Positions 45,839 through 55,259 of a stretch of DNA of 64,000 nucleotides are shown here, one piece after another. This DNA is from Methylobacterium sp. CB376 (GTDB lineage Bacteria; Pseudomonadota; Alphaproteobacteria; Rhizobiales; Beijerinckiaceae), in the NCBI RefSeq assembly GCF_029714205.1, contig NZ_CP121648.1, positions 6,726,001 through 6,790,000 of the forward strand. Reading direction: 5' to 3'. Position 1 is the stretch's first letter; each line of letters starts with the position of its first letter. The notes beneath the pieces were generated by a model that saw only the letters and a list, made by a program, of their open reading frames with translations, did no database searches and was not told the DNA's origin. The position numbers and the translations under genes were made by a program.

Positions 45839-46453
45839 TCAGCGGGCCGTTGCCGCGGCGGGGCCAGCCCCGATCATCAGGCCGCCCGCCGCGCGGTTCG
45901 CCCGCCGGAGGGCCCTGGGCTCGCGCAGGAGCGCCCGGGCGCGCCGCGCCGACAGGATGTAGGCCCCGACCACCCCGATCTCGACCGCGACGATGATGGC
46001 GGCGAGCAGGCCGGTCTCGCGCAGGGTCAGCGACGTCCCGACCACGTTGGGCAGCAGCGCCAGAGAGAAGAGCGGCATCTTCGGGTTGCCGAGATTGAGG
46101 GCGAGCCCCGCCGCGAAGGCCGAGGCGACGCCGCGCCGGCCGGGCGCCGGCCCCGCCCCCGGGGCCGCGGCGGGCGCCGACCACAGCCGGATCCCGGCCA
46201 GGACGAGGGAGGCGGCGCCCGCGTAGCGCAGCACGGTCATCGCCGATTCCATCCGCGCCGCGAGGGCGGACAGGCCCAGGGCCGAGAGGAGCAGCACCGT
46301 CAGGATGCCGGCCACCATGCCGGCCCCGTAGGCGAGACCCGATCGTGCGCCGTGCGAGACGGTGCGGGCCACGATGGCGATGTTGTCGGGGCCGGGGCTC
46401 GCCGCGAAGGCCGTGAAGGCGACCGCGAAGGCCGCGAGCGTCGAGACATCCAT
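45839..46453 (-). CDS. LysE-family amino-acid exporter
   Basis: 204 residues, about six TM helices. LysE/RhtB signature near the N-terminus: FTAFAASPGPDNIAIVARTVSHGARSGLAYGAGM, then GLALNLGNPKMPLFSLALLPN. It probably exports a neutral or basic amino acid or derivative. ATG at 46453 after GGAGG. Downstream of a decayed porin gene on the same strand. Confidence 0.9.
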   Translation of the reverse strand: MDVSTLAAFAVAFTAFAASPGPDNIAIVARTVSHGARSGLAYGAGMVAGILTVLLLSALGLSALAARMESAMTVLRYAGAASLVLAGIRLWSAPAAAPGAGPAPGRRGVASAFAAGLALNLGNPKMPLFSLALLPNVVGTSLTLRETGLLAAIIVAVEIGVVGAYILSARRARALLREPRALRRANRAAGGLMIGAGPAAATAR

Positions 46454-46579
46454 GAGACCTCCGTCGGGTGAGCGGAGGCCGTGACGCAAGGGCAGTGCCG
46501 CGGCGCGCCCGCGGAGGCGGGTCGGGCCGGAGGCGCGCGCACCTCCGGCCCATCTCGCCGTTCCGAGGCTGGGGGAACT

Positions 46580-47075
46580 CGGAACGGCGAGAACCGGTCG
46601 TTCAGGCCGGCCCGGACCAGGCCGAATTCGGATCCCTCGCGCCCCATGCCGGAATGGGCACCCGTCGCGGCGCCGTGGATCGTCGTGGCGCGCCCGCGGT
46701 CGAGGTCGACGGAGAGGCCTTCGAGCTTGGCGCTGAACAGGTCGGTGATCGCCTCCGCGATGCCCCTCGGCCGTCAGGCGGTGCGCACGGTGCCGGGCAG
46801 GGACCCCGTGTCGGCTGACGCGAAGGAGGGCAGGCTGCCGCCTCCGGCGGCGAAGCCGCCGCGGGTCGCGACCGCGCCGGAGGTCGGATCGGTGAAGCGG
46901 CCGCTCCCCGCGCCGAAGCCGTGGCCGGCATTCGCGCCCGCGGAGAAGCCCGTCCAGGTGACGACCGGCGCCACGGCAGGGGAGGCGGGGCCGCCTTGCG
47001 GGGCAGGTCCGCCGCGAGGGACGCCGTGCCGAGGCAGGCGCCGCCGAGCGCCCCGAGGAGGATCGTTCGGATCAT
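46580..47075 (-). pseudogene. Decayed Omp25-like outer-membrane beta-barrel gene
   Basis: Starts with a good signal peptide (ILLGALGGACLGTASLAADLPRKA). It then shifts frame to APVVTWTGFSAGANAGHGFG, the first strand of Omp25/RopB-type porins, and meets an in-frame TGA at about 46774. After it come AITDLFSAKLEGLSVDL and FGLVRAGLNDRFSPF, the last strands and terminal Phe of such barrels. Most of the middle is missing. Frameshift, nonsense and a large deletion make it a pseudogene. Confidence 0.75.
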
Positions 47076-47147
47076 GGATGTCAGCCGTGGCTGGCAGAGG
47101 GGCGCGGCCCCGCCCGCTGCGGGGCCGCGGAGCGGCCGGAGGAGGCG

Positions 47148-47351
47148 TCAGAGCGTGCGCAGGATCAGCAGCGTCTGGAGCGCCACCAGCAGCACGGAGC
47201 CGCCGATCACGAGGAGGAGCCCGAGCAGCACGACCGTCGCGCCGCCATCCTCCGCCTTGCCGGCCGGGCGGGGCGCCGCCCAGCGGCCGCCGAGTTCCGG
47301 GGCCGGGAACCGGATCACCCTGCCGGCCGGGTCCCGCCGAGGGGGCGTCAT
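47148..47351 (-). CDS. Small membrane protein
   Basis: 67 residues (72 if an upstream in-frame start is used): a hydrophilic Pro/Arg/Gly N-terminus and one TM helix (ATVVLLGLLLVIGGSVLLVALQ) near the C-terminus. A possible 32-residue signal-peptide-like frame precedes it at 47363-47461. Unknown function. Confidence 0.45.
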   Translation of the reverse strand: MTPPRRDPAGRVIRFPAPELGGRWAAPRPAGKAEDGGATVVLLGLLLVIGGSVLLVALQTLLILRTL

Positions 47352-47439
47352 CGCCGATCGCCTCACCGGGAGGACGCGGCCGGGCGGAGGTGACCCGCCG
47401 CGGGCGCCGCCGCGAGCGGGATCCCCAGCGCCAGGACGA

Positions 47440-47688
47440 TTGCGAGGGCGCGCCCCGCCATGGCGCGCGAGGGCAGCGGCAGGGCACTACGACGGCCTGT
47501 CGCCGGACCTCGCCCGGCGCCTGGAGGCGCGGGCGCGCGAGATCGCCATGGAGGCGCTCCAGCAGGCCAACCGCGAGGCCCACGCCGCCTGCGAGACCGA
47601 TCCGGGGGGCGCGGCGCGCTGGAATTTCGGCATCGACATGTACAGCGAGGAGGCGCCGGCCCCGCCGCCCGCGACCCCGGCCGCGTGA
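47440..47688 (+). CDS. Short hypothetical protein coupled to the DUF5666 gene
   Basis: The C-terminal part is convincing: HYDGLSPDLARRLEARAREIA, ALQQANREAHAACETDPGG, ARWNFGIDMYSEE. Its TGA overlaps the GTG of the next gene (GTGA), typical of an operon. The start is unclear: no ATG in frame near the domain; a TTG at 47440 is used here, with a poor ribosome binding site. A frameshift from the ATG at 47460 is an alternative. Confidence 0.5.
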   Translation: MRGRAPPWRARAAAGHYDGLSPDLARRLEARAREIAMEALQQANREAHAACETDPGGAARWNFGIDMYSEEAPAPPPATPAA

Positions 47689-48853
47689 GGATCCCCGCCT
47701 TGGCCGACGCGCTCAGCCGCCGCGCCCTCCTGCGCCTCCTCTCCGGCGGCGCCGCGCTCGCCCTTCCGCGCCCGGCTGGGGCGGCGGGCGACGGCATCCG
47801 CGATCAGGGCATCGGCGGCACCGGCACCCGGCCGGGCGACGAGGAGGGGGACCGCGGCATCGGCGGCACCGGCGTCATCGGCACGATCCGGGCCTTCGGC
47901 AGCATCGTGGTCAACGATCTGCGCATCGCCTACGCGCCGGACGTGCCGGTCGCCATCGACGGGCGGCCCGCGACCGCGTCCGACCTCCGGCTCGACCAGG
48001 TGGTGCAGGTGGTGGCGCGCGCGGGCGAGGCGGGAGTCTCCGCGGCGCGGATCGACGTGGTCCACGAGGTGGTGGGCCCGGTGAGCGCGGTCGGGCGGGG
48101 CCGGCTCACCGTGCTCGGCCAGAGCGTGGTCACGGCCGGGGCGGCGGCGGCGCGCTCCTGGCGCCTCGGCGAGCGCGTGGCGGTGAGCGGGCTGCGGCGG
48201 CCGGACGGGCGCATCGCGGCGAGCCGCGTCGATCCGGCCGGGGACCTGCCGAGCCGCGTCGCCGGGCCGGTGCGCCGGGACCCCGGCGGCACGCCGCGGA
48301 TCGGCGCCCTGCCACTGCCGGGGCTGGCGCCCGGCCTCGTCGGGGGCCGCGCCGTGGTGGAGGGCCGCTCGGCCGAGGCGCCGTTCGGGCCGGAGGTCGG
48401 GCGAGTCTCGCTCGAGGCCTACGTGGCGCGGGAGGGCGGGCGCCTGCGCCTCGGCTCGGGGCTCGCGGTCGCCGGGAGCGCGCCGGCGCTGCCGCGCGGC
48501 GGCGGGCTCGCGGTGATCGAGGCGGCGGCGGGGCCTGCGGGGCGCCTGACCGCGCGGGATTTGCGCCTGCGCCCGGGATCGTCCGAGGGCGGGGCGCGGC
48601 CGGGCGGGGCCGGTCCGACCGATCGGGGCGGCTTCGGCGGGCCGGGCCGGAGCGGCCGGCCGCGCCGGGGCCGGGCGGGTTCGGCCTCGACCGCCGGATG
48701 CCGGGGGCGCCCGCGGGAATCGGCCGCGGCGGGCTCTCGCTCGATCGGCGGCTGCCGGGAGATCCGGGCGGCTTGGGCGGGCCGGGCGGGTTCGGGGCGC
48801 CCGGCGGAGCCGGACCGGGCGGCGCGCCGGGCGGCTTCGGCGGCCGGCGCTGA
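47685..48853 (+). CDS. DUF5666-type exported protein, probable 3' frameshift
   Basis: A twin-Arg-containing signal region (SRRALLRLLSGGAALALPRPAGA), then duplicated GIGGTG motifs and repeated beta modules (AFGSIVVNDLRIAYAPDVPVAIDGRP, DQVVQVVAR; GRLTVLGQSVVTAG, GERVAVSGLRRPDGRIAASRV) typical of DUF5666. Near 48662-48665 the original frame turns Arg-rich and runs to 48944. Adding one G to the GGGG run gives a Gly-rich tail (GPGGFGLDRRMPG; GGLGGPGGFGAPGG) ending at 48853, which fits better. Secreted, function unknown. Confidence 0.65.
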
Positions 48854-48916
48854 GGCGGTCCCGTCACCGCTCGGCGCGGAGACGGGGAGGCTTCCGGGCC
48901 GGTTCGGCCGGGGAGA

Positions 48917-50014
48917 TCACGCCGCCGCCCGGCGCTCCGGATAGAGCCGCAGCAGGCCCTCGGCGCTGGCCTCGGTGACGCCGCGCTCGGTGATCAGGCC
49001 GGTGACGAGGCGCGCCGGCGTGACGTCGAAGGCCGGGTTCGCCACCGGGCTCCCGGGCGACACCACCTGCACCGTCGCGAAGCCCCCGTCCGCGGTGCGG
49101 CCGGTGAGGTGGGTCACCTCGCGGGCGTCCCGCTCCTCGATCGGGATCTCGGCCACGCCGTCCCGCAGCGTCCAGTCGATCGTCGAGACCGGCAGGGCGG
49201 CGTAGAAGGGCACCCGGTTGTCGTGGGCCGCCAGAGCCTTGAGGTAGGTGCCGATCTTGTTGCAGACGTCGCCCGTCGCGGTGGTGCGGTCGGAGCCGAC
49301 GATGCAGAGATCGACCTGCCCGTGCTGCATCAGGTGCCCGCCGGCATTGTCGGCGATCACCGTGTGGGGCACCCCGTGCGCGTGCAGCTCGAAGGCGGTC
49401 AGCGCCGCCCCCTGATTGCGGGGCCGCGTCTCGTCCACCAGGACGTGGACCGGCACCCCGGCATCGTGGGCCGCGTAGATCGGCGCGAGCGCCGTGCCCC
49501 AATCGACGGTGGCGAGCCAGCCCGCGTTGCAATGGGTGAGCACGGTGACCCGCCCGCCCCTGGCGCGCGCCGCCTCGGCGATCAGCCGCGAGCCGTGCTG
49601 GCCGATCGCCCGGCAATTCGCCACGTCCTCCTCGGCGATCCGCCCGGCCTCCGCGAAGGCCTGGGCCGCGCGGATGTCCGGCGGCAGGGGACGCAGGGTC
49701 GCGCCGAGGCGGTCCAGCGCCCAGCGCAGGTTGACGGCGGTGGGCCGCGTCGCCGCGAGCATCGCGCCGAACCGCGCCAGCCCCGCATCGGAGGGGTCCT
49801 CGCGCAGCCCGAGGGCGAGCCCGTAGGCGGCGGTGACGCCGATCAGCGGCGCCCCGCGCACCACCATGGTGCGGATGGCCTCCGCCGCCTCCTCGGCCCG
49901 GGCGAGGCGGCGGATCTCGAAGGCGAAGGGGAGCCGGGTCTGGTCGATCACCAGGACGGCGTCGCCGCCCGGCTCGGGAAAGATGGTGCGATAGGGGCGG
50001 CCGTCGATCTTCAT
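48917..50014 (-). CDS. mtnA: S-methyl-5-thioribose-1-phosphate isomerase
   Basis: 365 residues. [33 protein letters not shown], catalytic Cys in [29 protein letters not shown], catalytic Asp in [19 protein letters not shown]. It converts methylthioribose-1-phosphate to methylthioribulose-1-phosphate in methionine salvage. No other mtn genes adjoin. Confidence 0.95.
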   Translation of the reverse strand: MKIDGRPYRTIFPEPGGDAVLVIDQTRLPFAFEIRRLARAEEAAEAIRTMVVRGAPLIGVTAAYGLALGLREDPSDAGLARFGAMLAATRPTAVNLRWALDRLGATLRPLPPDIRAAQAFAEAGRIAEEDVANCRAIGQHGSRLIAEAARARGGRVTVLTHCNAGWLATVDWGTALAPIYAAHDAGVPVHVLVDETRPRNQGAALTAFELHAHGVPHTVIADNAGGHLMQHGQVDLCIVGSDRTTATGDVCNKIGTYLKALAAHDNRVPFYAALPVSTIDWTLRDGVAEIPIEERDAREVTHLTGRTADGGFATVQVVSPGSPVANPAFDVTPARLVTGLITERGVTEASAEGLLRLYPERRAAA

Positions 50015-50089
50015 GCGCCCCCCTTAGCACGGACCGTCGCGTGAGGGCAGCGATCCGCGCCCCGGCGCCGCCCCCGCGGATCCCTGCCC

Positions 50090-50302
50090 TCAGCGGGCCT
50101 GCGCGACGCGCTGCCCGGGCTCGCGGGCCGGAGCCACCGGCTGCGGCGTGGTGGTGAGTTCGGCCGCCGGCCGCTCGATCCGGGCCTGCCGGACCATCAT
50201 CCGCGAGAGCGGCGGAAACACCGTGACGGCGCCGTCCTGCGCGCAGGCCGGCACGGTGGAGACGGCGACGAGGCAGGCGCAGGCGAGGAGGGAGAACCGC
50301 AT
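50090..50302 (-). CDS. Small secreted hypothetical protein
   Basis: 70 residues: signal peptide (SLLACACLVAVSTVPACAQ), then a short polar Arg/Gln/Pro segment. SD GGAG, 7 bases before the ATG. The 100 bp upstream (50310-50410) are unusually AT-rich for the window and probably hold its promoter. Unknown function. Confidence 0.6.
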   Translation of the reverse strand: MRFSLLACACLVAVSTVPACAQDGAVTVFPPLSRMMVRQARIERPAAELTTTPQPVAPAREPGQRVAQAR

Positions 50303-50508
50303 GGCTGGCTCCAAAAGTATTGTTGCTGTTACCCCAATAGAAACACGCCTTGTCGCAATGCACAAGTGATGAGTGCGCTGCACAATAAAACAGAGTGCGA
50401 AAACGCACACCTGCAATATGGTGCAAGGAATTATGTTTCCTGACCATGACCCTGGGTCAGAGATGCCGCGCCCGGCAGCACCCGACCCGCCCGGCCCGCC
50501 GCGGGCGC

Positions 50509-51021
50509 TCAGTCGATCGCGAGGCTGAAGGGGGTGCCCTCGAAGGCGTCGGCCCCGCGCCCGATCGCCGCGATGGCGGCCACCATGCGGCCCTCCCGGC
50601 CGAGCAGGTCGTCCGCCACCGCGACGAGGCGGGGATTGGGCGTGGCGGACGGGGAGGCGGCGCGCAGCGCCCGGGCGATCTCGGCCTCGTCGTGCCGGGG
50701 CTTGAGGGCGCAGGCGGCGATGTAGGCCGCCGCCGTCGAGCGGCTGATGCCGGCGTAGCAGTGCAGCACCAGGGGCGCCTCGCGGCCCCAGGCCCGCACG
50801 AAGGCGATCAGGCGCTCCACGTGGGCCCGCTCGGGCAGGACATGGTCGTCCATCGGGGCGGTGATGTCGCTGACGCCGATGAAGAGGTGGTTGTCGGGAG
50901 CGATCGCGGCCGGCCGCACCACCGGCGTGCCGACATTGATGAGGGTGACGACGTGGCGCGCGCCGGATTCCGCCACGGTCTCGGCGAGGCGCGACAGCGA
51001 GCAGACGTGGAGCCGGGGCAT
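50509..51021 (-). CDS. Protein tyrosine/dual-specificity phosphatase
   Basis: 170 residues. The P-loop HCYAGISRSTAAAY matches C-x5-R with Ser after Arg, and a general-acid Asp is plausible in VSDITAPMDD. N-terminal HVCSLSRLAETV, C-terminal helical cap. Cytoplasmic. Starts 5 bp after the HD-hydrolase stop, so it belongs to the tag-HD-phosphatase operon. Confidence 0.85.
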   Translation of the reverse strand: MPRLHVCSLSRLAETVAESGARHVVTLINVGTPVVRPAAIAPDNHLFIGVSDITAPMDDHVLPERAHVERLIAFVRAWGREAPLVLHCYAGISRSTAAAYIAACALKPRHDEAEIARALRAASPSATPNPRLVAVADDLLGREGRMVAAIAAIGRGADAFEGTPFSLAID

Positions 51022-51025
51022 CGGG

Positions 51026-51703
51026 TCAGGTCCCTGGGGGAGGCGGGTCGGCGGGGAGGGGCTTGTCGGGGAGGGGCTCGTCGGCGAGGGTCTCGGCGCG
51101 GCCGCGCCCCCGCGCCTCGGCGAGCGCCGCGAAGCGGGCGAGGAAGCGCGCCTGCGCGGCGGCGGTGGGCCAGGGGTCGAGCAGGGCCTCGACCGGCACC
51201 CGCACCGGCTCGGGCCGGCCGAAGACCTTGAGCGCCTCGGCCCGCGAGAAGCCGGCGAGCCGCGTCGCCTCGAGGAAGGCCGAGAGCCGGTCGGCGCGCT
51301 TGATCAGGCGCTGCATCGCGGGGGCGGGCTGCGGGGACAGGCCGAAGCGCAGGCGGATCGCCGCGAGCAGCCGCGCCTCGACCGCCTTGTAGGATTCGCC
51401 GATCGCCGCCTTGAAGGGCGAGATGATGTCGCCGATCACGTATTCGGGCGCGTCGTGCAGCAGGAGGTCGAGGCGCTCGGCCGCGCCCGCCTCCGGCCTG
51501 AGCCCGCCGCCCAGCGCCTCGACCAGGAGCGCGTGCTGGGCGACCGAGAAGACGTGGGGCCCGGCGGTCTGGCCGTTCCAGCGCGCCACCCGCGCGAGGC
51601 CGTGGGCGATGTCCTCGATCTCGATGTCGACCGGCGAGGGATCGAGGAGGTCGAGGCGGCGGCCCGACAGCATGCGCTGCCAGGCGCGGGGGGCCGGGCT
51701 CAC
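51026..51703 (-). CDS. HD-domain hydrolase (YfbR-like nucleotidase)
   Basis: 225 residues. HD motifs: HVFSVAQHALLVE (His), LLLHDAPEYVIGDI (His-Asp), KRADRLSAFLEA (distal Asp). Resembles YfbR/YedJ 5'-nucleotidase-type HD proteins. The GTG start overlaps the upstream tag stop (GTGA). The C-terminal 20 residues are Pro-rich repeats (LPDKPLPADPPP). Probably nucleotide-pool housekeeping alongside DNA repair. Confidence 0.85.
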   Translation of the reverse strand: MSPAPRAWQRMLSGRRLDLLDPSPVDIEIEDIAHGLARVARWNGQTAGPHVFSVAQHALLVEALGGGLRPEAGAAERLDLLLHDAPEYVIGDIISPFKAAIGESYKAVEARLLAAIRLRFGLSPQPAPAMQRLIKRADRLSAFLEATRLAGFSRAEALKVFGRPEPVRVPVEALLDPWPTAAAQARFLARFAALAEARGRGRAETLADEPLPDKPLPADPPPPGT

Positions 51704-52329
51704 CGGCGCGACCCGAGGCCGCCGGGACCCGGCAGGGCGGCGCAGGGCCCGTGCCGGCAGCAGCCGACGAGGTGGTCGTTCACCATCCCGACCGCCTGCA
51801 TGAAGGCGTGCACGATGGTCGGGCCGCAGAAGCCGAACCCCTCCGCCCTGAGCGCCTTCGACATCCGGCGCGAGACGTCGGTCTCGGTGGCGATGCCGGC
51901 GCGGTCGCGGGCGGTGCCCTGGATCGGGCGCCCGTCCACGAAATCCCACAGGAAGGCGGAGAAGCCCGGGCCGCGCTCCTGGATCGCCAGGTAGGCCCGG
52001 GCGCTGCGGACGGTGCCGACGATCTTGGCGCGGTTGCGGACGATGCCGGTGTCCCGCATCAGGGCCTCGGTCTCGGCCTCGCCGAAGCGCGCGATCGCGG
52101 CGGGATCGAACCCCGCGAAGGCCCGCCGGAAGGCGTCGCGGCGGCGCAGGATGGTGATCCAGGACAGGCCGGCCTGGAACCCGTCGAGGATCAGCTTCTC
52201 GAACAGGGCCCGGTCGTCGTGTTCCGGCACGCCCCACTCGGTGTCGTGGTAGGCGACGTAGAGCGGGTCGGTGCCGGGCCACCAGCAGCGGTCCTGCCCG
52301 TCGGGATGGGTGATCAATCCGGTCGCCAT
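51700..52329 (-). CDS. tag: DNA-3-methyladenine glycosylase I
   Basis: 209 residues. RCWWPGTDPLYVAYHDTEWGVPEHDDRALFEKL at the N-terminus, LDGFQAGLSWITILRRRDAF, the catalytic-region GIVRNRAKIVGTV, and zinc-binding C-terminal VGCCRHGPC. It excises 3-methyladenine from alkylated DNA. Start ATG at 52329, first gene of a three-gene overlapping operon. Confidence 0.95.
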   Translation of the reverse strand: MATGLITHPDGQDRCWWPGTDPLYVAYHDTEWGVPEHDDRALFEKLILDGFQAGLSWITILRRRDAFRRAFAGFDPAAIARFGEAETEALMRDTGIVRNRAKIVGTVRSARAYLAIQERGPGFSAFLWDFVDGRPIQGTARDRAGIATETDVSRRMSKALRAEGFGFCGPTIVHAFMQAVGMVNDHLVGCCRHGPCAALPGPGGLGSRR

Positions 52330-52357
52330 GGGTCCGGTTTAGCCGCGGCGGGGCCGC

Positions 52358-53254
52358 TCAGTCCACGAACTCGGCCGCCGCGTAGCCCTGCAGGTACAGG
52401 AGGGCGGTGAGGTCCCCGTGCTCGACCCGCGCCCGGGCCGTCGCCGCCACGGCGGGCTTGGCCCGGTAGGCGACCCCGAGCCCGGCCTCCGCCAGCATGG
52501 CGAGGTCGTTGGCGCCGTCGCCCACCGCCAGGGTCTCGGCCGCGTCGAGGCCGAGGCGCTCGCGCAGGGCGACCAGGGTCTCGCGCTTGGCGTCGCGCCC
52601 GACGATCGGCTCCTCGACGGCGCCGGTGAGCCGGCCCTCCGCCACGATGAGGCGGTTCGCCCGGTGCTCGTGGAAGCCGATCCGCTCCGCGACCGGGCCG
52701 GTGAACAGGGTGAAGCCCCCCGAGACCAGCACCGTGTGGGCCCCGTGCGCCCGCATGGTCCGCACCAGGGTGCGCCCGCCGGGATTGAGCGTGATGCGCT
52801 CCTCGATCACCGCCGCCACCGTCTCCAGGGCGAGGCCCTTCAGCAGGGCCACCCGCTCGCGCAGGGCCGGCTCGAAGGCGACCTCGCCGCGCATCGCCCG
52901 CTCGGTGATCGCCGCGACGCGGTCCTTGAGGCCGATCGTGTCGGCGAGTTCGTCGATGCATTCCTGGCCGATCATGGTCGAGTCCATGTCGGCGAGGAAC
53001 AGCCGCTTGCGCCGATGCGCGCCGGCGGGCAGGACCGCCACGTCGACCGGCTCGTCGCCGAGCGCCGCGCGCAGCCGCGCGGCGAGGGCCGGAGCGGATT
53101 CGGGCGCGCCGGGAACCAGCACCTCGGCGGCGACCTCCCCGTGCAGGATGCGCGGCTGATGCCCGGTCGCGAGCACGCGCCGGGTCTCGGCCAGCACCGC
53201 GTCCGTGATGGCGGGACGCGCCGGGTTTGCTATCAGGGTCGCCACAAGGGTCAT
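52358..53254 (-). CDS. serB: Phosphoserine phosphatase
   Basis: 298 residues. N-terminal ACT-like region, then the HAD core: nucleophile [20 protein letters not shown] (DxDxT), [20 protein letters not shown] (Ser motif II), Lys in GRDAKRETL, and [21 protein letters not shown]. Last step of serine synthesis. Its ATG lies at 53252-53254, almost back to back with the divergent miaA start region. Confidence 0.95.
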   Translation of the reverse strand: MTLVATLIANPARPAITDAVLAETRRVLATGHQPRILHGEVAAEVLVPGAPESAPALAARLRAALGDEPVDVAVLPAGAHRRKRLFLADMDSTMIGQECIDELADTIGLKDRVAAITERAMRGEVAFEPALRERVALLKGLALETVAAVIEERITLNPGGRTLVRTMRAHGAHTVLVSGGFTLFTGPVAERIGFHEHRANRLIVAEGRLTGAVEEPIVGRDAKRETLVALRERLGLDAAETLAVGDGANDLAMLAEAGLGVAYRAKPAVAATARARVEHGDLTALLYLQGYAAAEFVD

Positions 53255-53282
53255 GACGGAACTCGGAGAAGGGCGCGACGGC

Positions 53283-54203
53283 ATGGGGACCGACGGCATG
53301 GCCGGGCGGGCGATCCTCATCGCAGGGCCGACCGCCTCGGGCAAGTCGGCGCTGGCCCTGGCGCTGGCCCGCGCGCGGGGCGGCGTGGTGATCAACGCCG
53401 ACTCGATGCAGGTCTACGCGGATCTGCGCGTGCTGACCGCCCGCCCGAACCCCGCCGAGGAGGCGCAGGCGCCCCACCGCCTCTACGGCAGCGTCGACGG
53501 CGCGGTGAATTTCTCGGTCGGCCACTACCTCGCCGCGGTGGGGGAGGTGCTGCGGGAGGTCTGGGCGGCGGGAGGCCTGCCGATCGTGGTCGGCGGCACC
53601 GGGCTCTACTTCAAGGCGCTGCTGGAGGGCCTCTCCGAGATCCCGCCGGTGCCGGAGGCGGTGCGGACCGCCCTGCGGGCGGAGGCGGAGGGCCGCGAGA
53701 CCGCCGCCCTCCACGCCGACCTCGCCCGGCGCGACCCGGAGGGCGCGGCGCGGCTCGGCGCCCACGACCGCCTGCGGGTGCTGCGGGCCCTGGAGGTGCT
53801 CGCCGCCACCGGGCGCCCGCTCTCGGCCTTCCAGGGCAGCCGCCGGCCGGGACCGCTCGCGGGAATGCCCTGCGACAAGCTCTTCCTGGTCCCGGATCGG
53901 GCGCTCCTGCGGGCCCGGATCGACGCGCGCTTCCTCGCCATGATGGAGGAGGGCGCCCTCGACGAGGTGGCGCGCCTGCGCGCCCGCCGCCTCGACCCGA
54001 TGCTGCCGGTGATGCGGGCCCACGGGGTGCCGGGCCTGATCGCCTTCCTGGACGGGGCGCTCACCCGCGAGGAGGCGGTCGCCCGGGGGCAGGCGGACAC
54101 GCGGGCCTACGCCAAGCGCCAGGTGACGTGGTTCCGCCACCAGGCCGGGGCAGGCTGGCGCTGGCTCGCGCCGGAGGCGGCGATGCGGGAGGCGGGAGGG
54201 TAG
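53283..54203 (+). CDS. miaA: tRNA dimethylallyltransferase
   Basis: 306 residues from the ATG at 53283 (alternatives 53253 and 53298). P-loop [12 protein letters not shown], catalytic-region [70 protein letters not shown]. It transfers the dimethylallyl group to A37 of tRNAs reading UNN codons. The 53253 start would overlap the serB start codon, so 53283 is preferred. Confidence 0.95.
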   Translation: MGTDGMAGRAILIAGPTASGKSALALALARARGGVVINADSMQVYADLRVLTARPNPAEEAQAPHRLYGSVDGAVNFSVGHYLAAVGEVLREVWAAGGLPIVVGGTGLYFKALLEGLSEIPPVPEAVRTALRAEAEGRETAALHADLARRDPEGAARLGAHDRLRVLRALEVLAATGRPLSAFQGSRRPGPLAGMPCDKLFLVPDRALLRARIDARFLAMMEEGALDEVARLRARRLDPMLPVMRAHGVPGLIAFLDGALTREEAVARGQADTRAYAKRQVTWFRHQAGAGWRWLAPEAAMREAGG

Positions 54204-54211
54204 ACCCGCCC

Positions 54212-54243
54212 GCGCCGAGGCTCCCGCGCGGGAGCCTCGGCGC
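54212..54243. terminator. Perfect 32-bp palindrome, bidirectional terminator
   Basis: GCGCCGAGGCTCCCGC followed directly by its complement, between convergent miaA and the dehydrogenase-like gene. It can form a 14-bp stem with a 4-base loop on either strand; no U-tract. Position between convergent genes supports a terminator role. Confidence 0.65.
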
Positions 54244-54328
54244 CGGGTCGTCCGTTGCCGCGGTGCCGCGGGTCGCCGCGGGACCGGTCCCGCCGGGCCG
54301 GCGCGGGGAGGCCGGCCCGGCTACCGCC

Positions 54329-55195
54329 TCAGCGCTCCAGGCGGGCGATCAGGCTCGACGTGTCCCAGCGCCCGCCGCCGAGGCGCTGCACCTCGGCGTA
54401 GAACTGGTCGACCAGGGCCGTTACCGGCAGCAGGGCGCCGTTGCGGTGGGCCTCGGCGAGCACGATCGCGAGGTCCTTGCGCATCCAGTCGACCGCGAAG
54501 CCGAAATCGAACTTGTTCTGGTTCATGGTCCTGCCGCGGTTCTCCATCTGCCAGGAGCCGGCCGCCCCCTTGGAGATCACGTCGAGCACGGCCTCGATGT
54601 CGAGGCCGGCGCGCTTGCCGAAGTGGATCCCCTCGGCGAGCCCCTGGACCAGCCCGGCGATGCAGATCTGGTTGACCATCTTGGTGAGCTGGCCGGCGCC
54701 GGCCGGGCCCATCAACCGGCAGGAGCGGGCATAGGCCAGGATCGCGGGCTCGACCCGCGCGTAGGTCCCGGGCTCCCCGCCGCACATCACCGTGAGCACG
54801 CCGTTCTCGGCCCCGGCCTGGCCGCCGGAGACCGGGGCGTCGACGAAGCCGAAGCCGGAGGCGGAGGCCGCCGCGGCGAGGTCGCGGGCCACGTCCGCCG
54901 AGGCGGTGGTGTGGTCGACGAAGACCGCGCCCGGCGCCATCGCCCCGAAGGCGCCCTCCGGCCCCGTCGTCACCGCCCGCAGGTCGTCGTCGTTGCCCAC
55001 GCAGGCGAACACGATCTCCCGGCCGGCGGCCGCCTCGGCCGGGGTCGCGGCCGATTGGCCGCCATGGGCCGCCACCCAGGCCTGCGCCTTGGCGGCCGTG
55101 CGATTGTAGACGGTGACCTCGTGGCCCTTGGCGGCGAGGTGGCGGGCCATCGGGGCCCCCATCACGCCGAGACCCAGGAACGCGACCTTCGCCAT
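54329..55195 (-). CDS. 3-hydroxyisobutyrate/beta-hydroxyacid dehydrogenase family protein
   Basis: 288 residues. Rossmann N-terminus VAFLGLGVMGAPMARHLAAKGHEVTVYNRT, substrate-binding DAPVSGGQAGAENGVLTVMCGG, catalytic Lys in GAGQLTKMVNQICIAG, and KDLAIVLAEA near the C-terminus. Could be 3-hydroxyisobutyrate dehydrogenase or tartronate semialdehyde reductase; LTVMCGG and the FDFGFAVDWMRKDL segment fit the broader NAD(P)-dependent group. SD GGGAGGA. Confidence 0.9.
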   Translation of the reverse strand: MAKVAFLGLGVMGAPMARHLAAKGHEVTVYNRTAAKAQAWVAAHGGQSAATPAEAAAGREIVFACVGNDDDLRAVTTGPEGAFGAMAPGAVFVDHTTASADVARDLAAAASASGFGFVDAPVSGGQAGAENGVLTVMCGGEPGTYARVEPAILAYARSCRLMGPAGAGQLTKMVNQICIAGLVQGLAEGIHFGKRAGLDIEAVLDVISKGAAGSWQMENRGRTMNQNKFDFGFAVDWMRKDLAIVLAEAHRNGALLPVTALVDQFYAEVQRLGGGRWDTSSLIARLER

Positions 55196-55259
55196 GGATG
55201 AATCCTCCCTTGCTGGAATGCCGGCCGGGGCCGCGCGGCGCTGCCCGGCGAGTCCCGGC

